DNA of 64,000 bases from contig CAYTZH010000025.1 in assembly GCA_964442285.1 (NCBI GenBank), forward strand, positions 4,735 through 68,734, in the 5' to 3' direction. Positions 39,639 to 47,867 of the stretch are shown in pieces (position 1 is the first letter of the stretch; each line of letters opens with the position of its first letter). Position numbers and translations under genes: made by a program. The notes below the pieces were generated by a model. It searched no databases and was not told where the DNA came from. It saw only the letters and a list, made by a program, of their open reading frames with translations. The stretch is from CAYTZH01 sp964442285 (GTDB lineage Bacteria > Myxococcota_A > UBA9160 > JAFDET01).

Positions 39639-41020
39639 GCGAGGCGGTGGACGCGCGCTTCCTGGATGCCTGCCGCGAGCAGCTCGCCGCGGTGGAGCCG
39701 CTGGCCGCCTGGGGCCGCGTGACCTCGCTCGTGGGCAACGTGGTCGAGTGCGAGGGCCTGCGCGCCCGCGTCGGTTCGGTGTGTCGGATCGAGCCCGAGG
39801 GTGCGGCGGCGCCGGTCCCCGCGGAGGTGATCGGCTTCCGCGACGGACGCCTGCTGCTGATGCCCCTGGAGCCCGAGTGTGCCGTGGCGCCGGGGGCGCG
39901 GGTGTGTCTGGAGCGGGCGCGGGGACGGGTGCCGGCGGGGGACGCGGTCCTGGGCCGGGTCGTCGACGCGCTCGGCCGCCCCCTGGACGGCGGGGCGCCC
40001 CTGGCCGCTGCCCCCACGGTGCCGCTGACCCGTCGGCCGGAGCACCCGCTGGGGCGGCCTCGGATCGATCGACCCCTGGACGTCGGCGTCCGCGCGGTGA
40101 ACGCCATGCTCACCCTGGGCCGCGGCGCCCGGGTCGGCATCTTCGCCGGCTCGGGCGTGGGCAAGTCGACCCTGCTCGGCCAGATGGCCCGCCACACCGA
40201 CGCCGACGTCAACGTGATCGCGCTGGTGGGCGAGCGCGGTCGGGAGGTGCGCGACTTCCTGGAGGGCGATCTGGCCGAGGCGCGCGAGCGCTCGGTCGTG
40301 GTGGTCGCCACCAGCGACGAAGCCCCCTTGCTGCGGGTGCGGGCGGCCCTGGCCGCCACCGCGATGGCCGAGGACTTCCGCGACCGCGGTCGCCACGTGC
40401 TCCTGATGATGGACTCCGTCACGCGCTTCTGCACCGCGCAGCGCGAGGTCGGGCTCGCCGCCGGCGAGGCCCCCACCACCCGCGGCTACACGCCCTCGGT
40501 GTGGAGCGCGCTGCCGCGGCTGCTGGAGCGCGCCGGCACCGGGGTCTCCGGCGGGAGCATCACCGGAATCTACACCGTGCTGGTCGAGGCCGACGATCCC
40601 AACGAGCCCGTCGGCGACCAGAGCCGCGCCATCCTCGACGGCCACGTGGTCCTCTCCCGGGAGCTGGCCTCCCGCGGCCACTATCCCGCGATCGACGTGC
40701 TGCAGAGCGTGTCCCGGGTGATGGTGGACGTGGTCGCGCCCGAGCACCGCGCGCTGGCCGCCCGGGCGCGGGAGTCCCTCGCCACCTTCCGGCAGGCCGA
40801 GGACCTGATCGCCATCGGGGCCTACGAGGACGGCAGCGACCCGCGCATCGACGCCGCCCGCCGCCTGCGGGATCCCCTGGAGGCCTTCCTGCGTCAGGCC
40901 TCGGACTCGGGCGTCGGGCTTTGCGAGAGCGTGGAGGCCCTGGCCGGCGCGCTCGCCGCAGGCGGCGCGGCGGGCGTGGGCGGCACGGGCGGGGCCCCGC
41001 CGGCGGAGGTTCCGGCATGA
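39635..41020 (+). CDS. fliI: FliI, flagellar export ATPase
   Basis: This 461-aa F1-beta-like ATPase has Walker A GIFAGSGVGKSTLLGQMARH (near residue 171), VIALVGERGREVRDFLEGDL, the Walker B region VLLMMDSVTRFCTAQREVGL, and GSITGIYTVLVEADDPNEPV. It forms a hexamer under the export gate and unloads chaperones. The start is GTG 39635. It overlaps fliH and fliJ by 4 bp each. The C-terminal Gly/Ala-rich tail is slightly longer than usual. Confidence 0.96.
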   Translation: MSEAVDARFLDACREQLAAVEPLAAWGRVTSLVGNVVECEGLRARVGSVCRIEPEGAAAPVPAEVIGFRDGRLLLMPLEPECAVAPGARVCLERARGRVPAGDAVLGRVVDALGRPLDGGAPLAAAPTVPLTRRPEHPLGRPRIDRPLDVGVRAVNAMLTLGRGARVGIFAGSGVGKSTLLGQMARHTDADVNVIALVGERGREVRDFLEGDLAEARERSVVVVATSDEAPLLRVRAALAATAMAEDFRDRGRHVLLMMDSVTRFCTAQREVGLAAGEAPTTRGYTPSVWSALPRLLERAGTGVSGGSITGIYTVLVEADDPNEPVGDQSRAILDGHVVLSRELASRGHYPAIDVLQSVSRVMVDVVAPEHRALAARARESLATFRQAEDLIAIGAYEDGSDPRIDAARRLRDPLEAFLRQASDSGVGLCESVEALAGALAAGGAAGVGGTGGAPPAEVPA

Positions 41021-41463
41021 GGGGCTTCCGCTTCCGCCTGCAGCCGGTCCTCGGCCTGCGCCAGCACGAGCTGGATGCGCGGCGTCGGGTGCTGGACCGG
41101 GCCCGGGTGCAGGAGGCCGCGGCGCGCCGGGCCGTCGCCGTGGCGAGGAACGTCGCCGCGGACGCCGACCGCGAGCTGGGCCGCCGGCTGAAGGAGGGCC
41201 TGGGGGCTGACGAAGTCCGCGCCCTCCGCGAGGGCGTGGCGCGCCTGTATGCCGAGGTGACCCGGGCCGAGCTGCGCCAGGCGAGCCTGCGCGAGAAGGT
41301 CGGGCAGCTCCGTCGGGAGGCCCTGGCCGCCTGGGCCCGGCTGCGATCGCTGGAGCTGCTGCGCGGGCGGGCGCTCGAGGCCCACCGCGAGATCCTCGAA
41401 CGCCGGGAGCAGGCGCTCCAGGATGAGCTCGCGGGCCAGCGCGCCTACCGGAGGTCGTCGTGA
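41017..41463 (+). CDS. fliJ: FliJ, export ATPase central stalk
   Basis: This 148-aa protein is a nearly continuous coiled coil (FRFRLQPVLGLRQHELDARR, ARVQEAAARRAVAVARNVAA, LEAHREILERREQALQDELA). The FRFxLQxVLxxR start is the FliJ signature. It inserts into the FliI hexamer like the gamma subunit of F1 and connects to FlhA. ATG 41017 overlaps the fliI stop, and the end overlaps the next gene by 4 bp. Confidence 0.88.
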   Translation: MRGFRFRLQPVLGLRQHELDARRRVLDRARVQEAAARRAVAVARNVAADADRELGRRLKEGLGADEVRALREGVARLYAEVTRAELRQASLREKVGQLRREALAAWARLRSLELLRGRALEAHREILERREQALQDELAGQRAYRRSS

Positions 41464-41981
41464 GCATGCGTTTCCTCGCGCTCGGGTGTGCCGTCCTGCT
41501 GCTGGCGGGCAGCGCGCGCGGACAGGGGGGCGAGCCCCCCGCGTCGGCGACGGCCGCCAGCGCGGCGGCGGGTCTCGAGCAGCTCCTGGCGGATGTGCGC
41601 GCCCGGGCCGCGCAGCTCGAGCTGCGCGAGCGGGACCTCGAGGCGCGCGAGCAGTCGCTGGCCGCGCTCGAGGACAAGGTCGCGAGCCGGCTGGACGAGC
41701 TGGAGGGCCTGCGGGCGGCCCTCGAGGAGCGGCTGGAGGCCTGGAACGAGCAGACCGGCGATCGCCTCGGGCGACTCGTGAAGGTGTACGCCGAGATGCC
41801 GCCCGGGCGGGCGGCGCCCCTGCTCGAGGAGCTCGAGGCGGACCTCGCCACCGAGATCCTGGCGCGCATGAAGCACAAGCAGTCGGCCCCGATCCTGGCC
41901 CGGATGAGCGACGAGAACGCGCTGCGACTGAGCCGCCGCGTGGCCAGACCCCTGGCCGCGCCCCGGACGGGGAGCCGATGA
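41460..41981 (+). CDS. MotE-like periplasmic coiled-coil protein
   Basis: This 173-aa protein has an N-terminal signal or anchor (FLALGCAVLLLAGSARG), a coiled coil (residues 38-95, LELRERDLEAREQSLAALED), and a C-terminal MgtE-N-like motif (VYAEMPPGRAAPLLEELEAD then LATEILARMKHKQSAPILA). This architecture matches MotE/FlbB-type proteins that lie between fliJ and fliK. MotE in rhizobia is a periplasmic chaperone for a motility protein; here it may act near the stator or rod. The start is GTG, overlapping fliJ. Confidence 0.78.
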   Translation: MSMRFLALGCAVLLLAGSARGQGGEPPASATAASAAAGLEQLLADVRARAAQLELRERDLEAREQSLAALEDKVASRLDELEGLRAALEERLEAWNEQTGDRLGRLVKVYAEMPPGRAAPLLEELEADLATEILARMKHKQSAPILARMSDENALRLSRRVARPLAAPRTGSR

Positions 41982-43318
41982 ACCCGACGCTGCTCGATAC
42001 CGCGCTGCCGGTCCGGGAGGGAACGGCGTCCCGTACCGAGTCGGGTGCGCGGAGCGGCGCGACTTCCGCCGGATTCCGGGATTCGCTGGCGACGCTCCTC
42101 GAGGCCCTGGCGGGCGTGGAGCACGGGTCCGCGCAGGCGGTCCCGGACGACGCCGTCCCGCGGCCTCCCGAGGCGGAGCTGCCGGACGAGGCTCGCGCGG
42201 TGGAGGGCGGCGCGGAAGACGCGACCCTGGAGGCGCTGCTGGCGTCGATCGCGCCCCCGGAGGCGTCGCCGAAGCGGTCGGCCCGGGAGCTCCCCGCGCC
42301 GGCGATCGCCCGGGCGGGCCCGCCCCCGGCGTCGTCCCCTGCGACGCAAGAAAGTGGCGTCGAGGCGCGCCCGGGAGTCGCACCCCAGCTCGCCCCCGCG
42401 GCCGAGGCGCCGGTCTCCCCGTCCGCCGAGGAGGCGGGTGGCCCGCGCCGGCTGTCCGCGCCCGAGGCACGCGCCGAGCTTCGCCCGCCGGCGACTGCGG
42501 CCGAGGCCCGGAACGCCGCCGAGGTCGTGTCCGCGTCGCGTCCCGCGGTCGAGGCGGCATCGCGTCCGAGCCCCGAGACCGTCCCGGACGAGATCGCCTC
42601 GCGGCCCCGGGCGGCTGCCGGATCGACCGCGTCCGACGCCTCCTCGGAGCGGGAGCCGCGCGGCCGCGAGCGCGCCTCGGCGGCGCGCCCCGCCGTTCCG
42701 CCCGAGACGTCGCCTCCGAGCCCCGCCGACGCGGTCTCGCGCGAGGCGCCGGGGGCTCCCCCGAGCCCCGGCGAGGAGACGCCGCCGCCCGGTCTGGGGG
42801 CCAGCGCGGTGCGGCTCGCGGCGGCCGGTCCCGCGGCCGGAGCGCCGCCGGCACCTCCGGCGGCGCCCGTGGAGGCCCTGCCCACCCACGTCGAGTGGCT
42901 CGCGGCCCGGGGCGGCGGCAGCGCCCGGGTCCAGCTGCATCCGCCCCATCTCGGCAGCGTCGACCTCTCGGTGCGACTGCGAGGCAACCGGGTCGAGGTC
43001 TCGATCGTCTCTCCCAGCGCCGAGGCCCGGGGCCTGGTGGAGGGTGCGCAGCAGCTCCTGGGCGAGGCCCTGGCGTCGCGCGAGCTGCGCCTGGACCAGC
43101 TCCACGTGGCCGGCCCGGAACGGGAGAGCCCGGCGGGCGCCGGTCCGGATCCCCACGCTCGGGACACGGACTCGCGTCAGCCGCGCGACGCCGAGGAGCG
43201 GCTCCCGGGACGCCGCGCCCCGGAGCGCGGTGGCGAGGAGCCCACCCGGGAGGGCCGCACCACGGCACGAACCGTCCCGACGTCCGCCGCCCCCGGGCGG
43301 ATCGACCTGCACGCCTGA
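41978..43318 (+). CDS. fliK: FliK, hook-length control protein
   Basis: This 446-aa protein has a long Ala/Pro/Glu-rich, low-complexity N-terminal part (the molecular ruler) and a conserved C-terminal switch domain: ARVQLHPPHLGSVDLSVRLR then GNRVEVSIVSPSAEARGLVE and LRLDQLHVAG. FliK measures the hook and flips FlhB to filament export. Position before flgD and the LHPPHLG motif (L-x-P-x-x-LG) support the call. Start ATG 41978 overlaps the upstream stop. Confidence 0.88.
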   Translation: MNPTLLDTALPVREGTASRTESGARSGATSAGFRDSLATLLEALAGVEHGSAQAVPDDAVPRPPEAELPDEARAVEGGAEDATLEALLASIAPPEASPKRSARELPAPAIARAGPPPASSPATQESGVEARPGVAPQLAPAAEAPVSPSAEEAGGPRRLSAPEARAELRPPATAAEARNAAEVVSASRPAVEAASRPSPETVPDEIASRPRAAAGSTASDASSEREPRGRERASAARPAVPPETSPPSPADAVSREAPGAPPSPGEETPPPGLGASAVRLAAAGPAAGAPPAPPAAPVEALPTHVEWLAARGGGSARVQLHPPHLGSVDLSVRLRGNRVEVSIVSPSAEARGLVEGAQQLLGEALASRELRLDQLHVAGPERESPAGAGPDPHARDTDSRQPRDAEERLPGRRAPERGGEEPTREGRTTARTVPTSAAPGRIDLHA

Positions 43319-43335
43319 ACCCCACGGAGGCAACC

Positions 43336-44049
43336 GTGTTCGAAGACCTCACCCTGAATCCCGAAGCGACCGCCACCGCGACCACCTCGTCCGCGAGCGA
43401 GGCCAGCCTGGGCGCCGCCAGCGTCGGCCAGGACGACTTCCTGCGCATGCTGATCGCCCAGCTCGAGAACCAGGATCCCCTGAATCCCCAGGACCCCACC
43501 CAGTTCACCTCCCAGCTGGCCGAGTTCACGAGCCTCGAGCAGCTCGTCTCCATGCGCACGGCGCTCGACGAGATGCGCGCCTCCCTGGACCGCTTCACGG
43601 CGAGCTTCGGTGGAGAGGGCGACCTCGGGACGGCGCTGGAGCTGATCGGGAAGCAGGTGTACGGCGAGGGCGACCAGGTCGAGCTGACCTCCGGGTCGTC
43701 CACGGAGACCGTCCTCTACGAGCTGGACGAGGCGGCCACCGGGCTGACCCTGCGGGTGCGCGACGCCCAGGGCGCGACGGTGCTCACCCGCACCCTGCTG
43801 GATCCGGACGACACCAGCACGGCCCAGGGCGCGGGCCGCTACCGCTACGACTGGGATGGGACGGACGGGAGCGGACCGCGGCTGCCGGATGGGGTCTACC
43901 GCGTCGAGCTGGTGGCGGTGGTCGGGGATCGGCCAGTGGGCACCCGCACCTTCATGGAGGGCGAGGTGACGGGGGCGACGCCCGAGGGCGAGCTGCTGCT
44001 CGGCTCCCGGTCCCTGCGTCTGGACGCCTTGACCGAGATCCGGAAGTAG
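43336..44049 (+). CDS. flgD: FlgD, hook cap and scaffold protein
   Basis: This 237-aa protein has the export/assembly N-terminus with DFLRMLIAQLENQDPLNPQD and FTSQLAEFTSLEQLVSM, and a C-terminal Ig/tudor-like hook-cap domain (GRYRYDWDGTDGSGPRLPDG, YRVELVAV). FlgD caps the growing hook until FlgK replaces it. It starts at GTG 43336, eight bases after an ACGGAGG ribosome site. flgE follows after a small gene. Confidence 0.94.
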   Translation: MFEDLTLNPEATATATTSSASEASLGAASVGQDDFLRMLIAQLENQDPLNPQDPTQFTSQLAEFTSLEQLVSMRTALDEMRASLDRFTASFGGEGDLGTALELIGKQVYGEGDQVELTSGSSTETVLYELDEAATGLTLRVRDAQGATVLTRTLLDPDDTSTAQGAGRYRYDWDGTDGSGPRLPDGVYRVELVAVVGDRPVGTRTFMEGEVTGATPEGELLLGSRSLRLDALTEIRK

Positions 44050-44051
44050 CG

Positions 44052-44270
44052 GTGGTTCCGGAGACGATCGCGTCGGTCTGCCGCCGGGTCTGGCACGCCG
44101 TGCTCGGACGGCGTCCCCGGGACTTCGGCGCCTGCCTGGATGCGGCGGTTCGCGACGACGTCGTGACCCTGCGGGTGGGCGCGCTGGAACGGATGCTCAC
44201 GAACGGTGCGCCGTCGGGTCGGGGGCCCGATGGTGCGGACTCGCAAACCTCCCCCCTGTACCGAGGATAG
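44052..44270 (+). CDS. Small protein between flgD and flgE, unknown
   Basis: This 72-aa frame starts at GTG 44052, 2 bp after the flgD stop, with CCGGAAG as a ribosome site. It ends 4 bp before flgE. The product (VPETIASVCRRVWHAVLGRR, DFGACLDAAVRDDVVTLRVG, ALERMLTNG) is partly helical, cationic and has a single Cys pair. A small gene often stands at this place in flagellar operons, but no match to the known flgD-flgE spacer proteins can be read. It could be a coding artefact of high GC. Confidence 0.45.
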   Translation: MVPETIASVCRRVWHAVLGRRPRDFGACLDAAVRDDVVTLRVGALERMLTNGAPSGRGPDGADSQTSPLYRG

Positions 44271-44274
44271 AAGC

Positions 44275-45552
44275 ATGGGACTCACCAGTGGACTCTTCGC
44301 CAGCGTCGCCGGGCTGAACAGCAGCTCGACCGCCATCCAGGTGGTCGGCGACAACATCGCCAACCTCAGCACCCCGGGCTTCAAGGAGCGGCGCGCGGAG
44401 TTCGCCGACGTGCTGGGTCAGAACATCACCACGGCCGGGGGCTTCTCCCAGCTCGGCGCCGGCAACAAGCTGTCCGGGATCAGCCCGATCTTCTCCCAGG
44501 GCTCCTTCGAGTCCACCGCTCGGAGCACCGACCTGGCCATCGAGGGCCGCGGTTTCTTCATCCTGGACGGCGGCCAGGGTCGGCTCTACTCCCGGGCGGG
44601 CAACTTCACCTTCGACGCCAACGGCCTGCTGGTGAACCCGGCTGGGCTGCGGGTGCAGGGCTTCTCGGTGGACCCGACCACGCAGCAGTCCACCGGCCAG
44701 CTCGGGGACATCCAGCTGGTGGACGGCCTGGCGCCGCCGCAGCCCACGGCGCTGGTGGACGTCTCGGTGAACCTGAACGCCAACGATCCGGTGACGGCTC
44801 CGTTCGACGTGAACAACCCGTCCACCACCTCGAACCACCAGCTCGGCGTCACGGTGTTCGACTCCCTGGGCAACAGCCACCCGATGACGCTCTACTTCTC
44901 GAAGACCGGCGTGAACGCCTGGGCGTGGAACGCCACCTTCCCCCAGAGCTCCGTGGGCGGCGCGACGCCCATCACGAGCGTGGGGTCCGGAGCGATCACC
45001 TTCGACGCGAACGGTCTGATGACGGCGCCGGCGACGAACCCCAGCTTCAACGCGACCTTCCTGGGCGGCGCCACGCCGGCCCAGCCCATCGACCTGGGCT
45101 TCGGTCCGGTGGCCGGCGGCACGCAGACCGTGCTCACCACCCAGTTCGGCAGCCCGAACGCCACCAACGCGTTCAGTCAGGACGGGTTCACCGCCGGCAC
45201 CCTGCAGCTGCTGAACATCGACGAGCAGGGCTTCCTGACGGGCAGCTTCTCGAACGGCACCACCCGGGCCATCGCCCAGGTCGGCCTGGCCGACTTCCCG
45301 GCGGTGGAGAGGCTGATCTCGGTCGGCGACAACAACCTGCTCGAGTCCCGGGGCTCCGGCCAGCCGCTGATCGCCGAGCCCCAGACCGGGAGCCTCGGCA
45401 CGATCCGCTCCAGCTCCCTCGAGCAGTCGAACGTGGACCTCGCGGCCCAGTTCGTGCGCCTGATCATCAGTCAGCGCGCCTTCCAGGCCAACACGCGGAC
45501 GGTCTCCACCACCAACGAGCTGCTCGCGAACCTGGTGAACCTGGGTCAGTAG
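44275..45552 (+). CDS. flgE: FlgE, flagellar hook protein
   Basis: This 425-aa protein has the hook-family N-terminus (LFASVAGLNSSSTAIQVVGD, NIANLSTPGFKERRAEFADV), DLAIEGRGFFILDGGQGRLY, a Thr/Asn-rich surface domain in the middle, and the C-terminal helix (LEQSNVDLAAQFVRLIISQR, AFQANTRTVSTTNELL). FlgE makes up the hook. Length is within the normal range. It closes the flgB operon; a GC-rich hairpin zone follows. Confidence 0.95.
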   Translation: MGLTSGLFASVAGLNSSSTAIQVVGDNIANLSTPGFKERRAEFADVLGQNITTAGGFSQLGAGNKLSGISPIFSQGSFESTARSTDLAIEGRGFFILDGGQGRLYSRAGNFTFDANGLLVNPAGLRVQGFSVDPTTQQSTGQLGDIQLVDGLAPPQPTALVDVSVNLNANDPVTAPFDVNNPSTTSNHQLGVTVFDSLGNSHPMTLYFSKTGVNAWAWNATFPQSSVGGATPITSVGSGAITFDANGLMTAPATNPSFNATFLGGATPAQPIDLGFGPVAGGTQTVLTTQFGSPNATNAFSQDGFTAGTLQLLNIDEQGFLTGSFSNGTTRAIAQVGLADFPAVERLISVGDNNLLESRGSGQPLIAEPQTGSLGTIRSSSLEQSNVDLAAQFVRLIISQRAFQANTRTVSTTNELLANLVNLGQ

Positions 45553-45556
45553 GGCC

Positions 45557-45653
45557 GGGGGGGGGGCCCCCGAAACCGCGCCCCCCCCACCCCGCCCCCC
45601 CCCGGGGTCTCCCGGGGTGTCCTGGGCCCGGGGGCGGCCCCCGCCCCGGGCCC
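45557..45653 (+). terminator. GC-homopolymer and hairpin region after flgE
   Basis: The 134-bp flgE-downstream gap is almost pure G/C. It has a run of ten G (45557-45566) followed by five C, C-runs of 8, 4 and 9 (45581-45603), and a stable hairpin at 45624-45653 (GGGCCCGGGG arm with one bulge). It most likely ends the long flgB operon. The C-runs could form a G-quadruplex on the minus strand. Length of the homopolymers should be treated with caution. Confidence 0.6.
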
Positions 45654-45686
45654 CCCCCGGCGCCGCGACCCGCGCTGAGGAGGTCC

Positions 45687-46826
45687 ATGGCAGACGCGGC
45701 CCGTCGACGCAGCGTGGTGTGCCTGGCGGCGGGTGCCGCCCAGCGCCCGGTGATCGAGCGCGCCCGCGCGCTCGGGCTGGCCGTGCTCGCGGTCGACCGC
45801 AATCCCGCCGCGCCGGGGCGGTCGCTGGCGGACGCGTGGGTGCCCGTCGGCACCCACGAGCCGGGGCCCGTGATCCGCGCGCTGGACGCGCTCCGCGACC
45901 GCTATCAGATCCACGCCGTGCTGTGTCGATCGGCGGGCCCGCCGGTGGTGACCGCGGCGGAGGTCGCCGCCCACTTCGGGCTGCCCGGCGTCCCGCCGGC
46001 CGCGGCCCGGGTGGCGGTCGACAAGGCGCGGCTGCTGGCGTTCTGCCGGGGCATGGGGCTGCCCGCACCGGCGGGCCGCGCCGTCTCGACGCTCGCGGAG
46101 CTCGAGGCGGATCCGCCGGCGTTGCCCTGCGTGCTCAAGCCCAGCCTCTCCCTGGTGGGGAAGTCCGGGGTCCGGCGGGTCTCCGGCGCCCGCGAGCTGC
46201 CCGGGGCCTTCCGGGCGGCGCGGGCGGCGAGTCTCAGCGGACGGGTGAACGTGGAGGCCTTCGTGCCCGGGCGCGACGTGACGCTCCTGGGCGTGGTCGC
46301 GGACGGCCGCCTCCATCCCGTGGCGCTGCTCGACGAGCTGAACGCCTGGGACGCGGGCGGTCGCCTGCGCGGCCTGGGCTGGGCCGTGCCGTCGCTGTTC
46401 CGGGGCCGCGCGGAAGGCGCGGCCGTGACCGACCTCGCGCGGCGGCTGGCGCGCGAGCTGGCGCTCGTGCGGACACCGCTCTCGGTCTCGTGTCGCCTGG
46501 TCGAGGGCGGCCGGCCGGTCCTCACGGAGATCCACCTCGACCTCGGCGGCGAGTCGATCTACGACGAGCTCCTGCCCGCGGCCAGCGGACGCGACCTCCT
46601 GGGCGACGCGGTGGCGCGGCTCTGCGGCGTGGCGGAGGCGGCGGCGGGGGCGACCCCGATCCTGCGGGCGGCCGCGCTCCTGCGCGGGCCGGACGGAGCG
46701 CGCCACCTGCGGACCGCGCCGGATCGCCACGCCCTCGAGGCCCAGCTGCCGCGCTGGGGTGTGCCGCTTCCGCGACCCGCGCTGCCCTCGGGCGTCGGGC
46801 ACGTCGCTCCGGAGCCGCGACCGTGA
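45687..46826 (+). CDS. ATP-grasp family protein (glycan island, first)
   Basis: This 379-aa protein has an N-terminal dinucleotide-like region (VVCLAAGAAQRPVIERARAL, AVLAVDRNPAAPGRSLADAW) and an ATP-grasp domain (AVDKARLLAFCRGMGLPAPA, PCVLKPSLSLVGKSGVRRVS, and a terminal PVLTEIHLDLGGE with the metal-binding Glu). It resembles the ligase at 23338 in both parts. ATG 45687 follows a TGAGGAGG ribosome site. Next are a glycosyltransferase and another ATP-grasp gene, so it probably helps build or decorate a surface glycan. The substrate is unknown. Confidence 0.75.
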   Translation: MADAARRRSVVCLAAGAAQRPVIERARALGLAVLAVDRNPAAPGRSLADAWVPVGTHEPGPVIRALDALRDRYQIHAVLCRSAGPPVVTAAEVAAHFGLPGVPPAAARVAVDKARLLAFCRGMGLPAPAGRAVSTLAELEADPPALPCVLKPSLSLVGKSGVRRVSGARELPGAFRAARAASLSGRVNVEAFVPGRDVTLLGVVADGRLHPVALLDELNAWDAGGRLRGLGWAVPSLFRGRAEGAAVTDLARRLARELALVRTPLSVSCRLVEGGRPVLTEIHLDLGGESIYDELLPAASGRDLLGDAVARLCGVAEAAAGATPILRAAALLRGPDGARHLRTAPDRHALEAQLPRWGVPLPRPALPSGVGHVAPEPRP

Positions 46827-47857
46827 GCGGAGCCCTCTCGGTGGTGCTGCCCACCCGCAATCGCCGCGAGAAGCTCGGCCGGGCCCTCGACGCCCTGCTC
46901 GGCTCGCCCGGAGCCGAGGCGCTCGGGGAGGTGGTCGTGGTGGACGACGGCTCCGACGACGACACGCCCGCCTGGCTCGACGCCCGGATGCGCGAGGAGC
47001 CGCGCCTGCGGGCGCTGCGGACACCCGGCCGCGGTCCGGCCTACGCGCGCAATCGGGGCGTGGAGCGGGTCACCCGCCCCTTCGTGCTCTTCCTGCAGGA
47101 CGACGTGGTCCTGGATCGCGAGGCCCTGGGCCGCTTCCTCGCCCACGTCCGACGGCACGACATGTCCAAGGCGTCGGTCTTCGGCAACGTGCGTCCCACG
47201 CCCCGGGACCTGACGGCCTTCGAGTGGTGGAACGCCAACGGGGGCTCCCAGTTCACCCAGGTGCGCGTCCGCGATCCCTTCGACGCCGGCCACGAGTACT
47301 ACTACACGACCAACGTCGTGAGCCCGACGGCGCTTCTGCGCGCCGATCCCTTCGACGAGAGCTTCCCGTACGCCCGCTACGAGGACCGGGAGCTCGGCTA
47401 TCGGCTCGAGCGCCGGCGCGGCCACCGGATCCACTACCGGGCCGACGCCGGCTGCGAGCACGACCACAAGACGCCCTTCGCCACGTGGCTCGACCAGGCC
47501 GACCGCTTCGCCTGGTCGGCCGTCCACTTCGCCGCGCTCTATCCCGAGGACAGCGCCCTGCGCGCGGCGCTGGGGATCGACCGCGCGGAGGCGCTGCAGG
47601 GCTTCGACGCCGAGGCCCTGTTGGCCGCCGCCGACCTGCTCAACCGCTTCGCGCCCCGCTTCTTCGACCCGCCGGAGCGCTACGGACAGGGCTGGCTGCG
47701 CCAGGTGGTGGGCGAGAGCTTCCGGACGATCCAGTGCTTCTTCCGCAGCGATGCCCTGCGCCGCCACGCCGGCGGCGCGCCGCTGCTCGGCGCTCGGGGC
47801 GAGTCGGCCGCGGAGGTCGCGGCCGCGCTGCGGGCGCGGCTCGACCCGGGGCTGTAG
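46823..47857 (+). CDS. Family 2 (GT-A) glycosyltransferase
   Basis: This 344-aa protein has a GT2 domain: LSVVLPTRNRREKLGRALDA, EVVVVDDGSDDDTPAWLDAR, PAYARNRGVERVTRPFVLFL, then QDDVVLD as the D-x-D metal site and ASVFGNVRP. Its C-terminal third is helical. No membrane helix is seen, so it acts in the cytoplasm or at the inner face of the membrane. The start is GTG 46823, overlapping the previous gene by 4 bp. Function in flagellar or surface glycan synthesis is inferred from context. Confidence 0.82.
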   Translation: MSGALSVVLPTRNRREKLGRALDALLGSPGAEALGEVVVVDDGSDDDTPAWLDARMREEPRLRALRTPGRGPAYARNRGVERVTRPFVLFLQDDVVLDREALGRFLAHVRRHDMSKASVFGNVRPTPRDLTAFEWWNANGGSQFTQVRVRDPFDAGHEYYYTTNVVSPTALLRADPFDESFPYARYEDRELGYRLERRRGHRIHYRADAGCEHDHKTPFATWLDQADRFAWSAVHFAALYPEDSALRAALGIDRAEALQGFDAEALLAAADLLNRFAPRFFDPPERYGQGWLRQVVGESFRTIQCFFRSDALRRHAGGAPLLGARGESAAEVAAALRARLDPGL

Positions 47858-47867
47858 GAGGACGCGC

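Noticed and set aside
39260..43333. A minus-strand open frame of over 1,350 codons across fliH-fliK
   Set aside because: The plus strand there encodes clear FliH, FliI, FliJ, MotE-like and FliK proteins. The antisense translation is Arg/Gly/Pro-rich without motifs, a common effect of very high GC.
45557..45566. Phase-variable G-tract controlling a gene
   Set aside because: The ten-G run is in the gap after flgE, not inside a coding frame or between obvious promoter boxes; no on/off frame effect can be shown.
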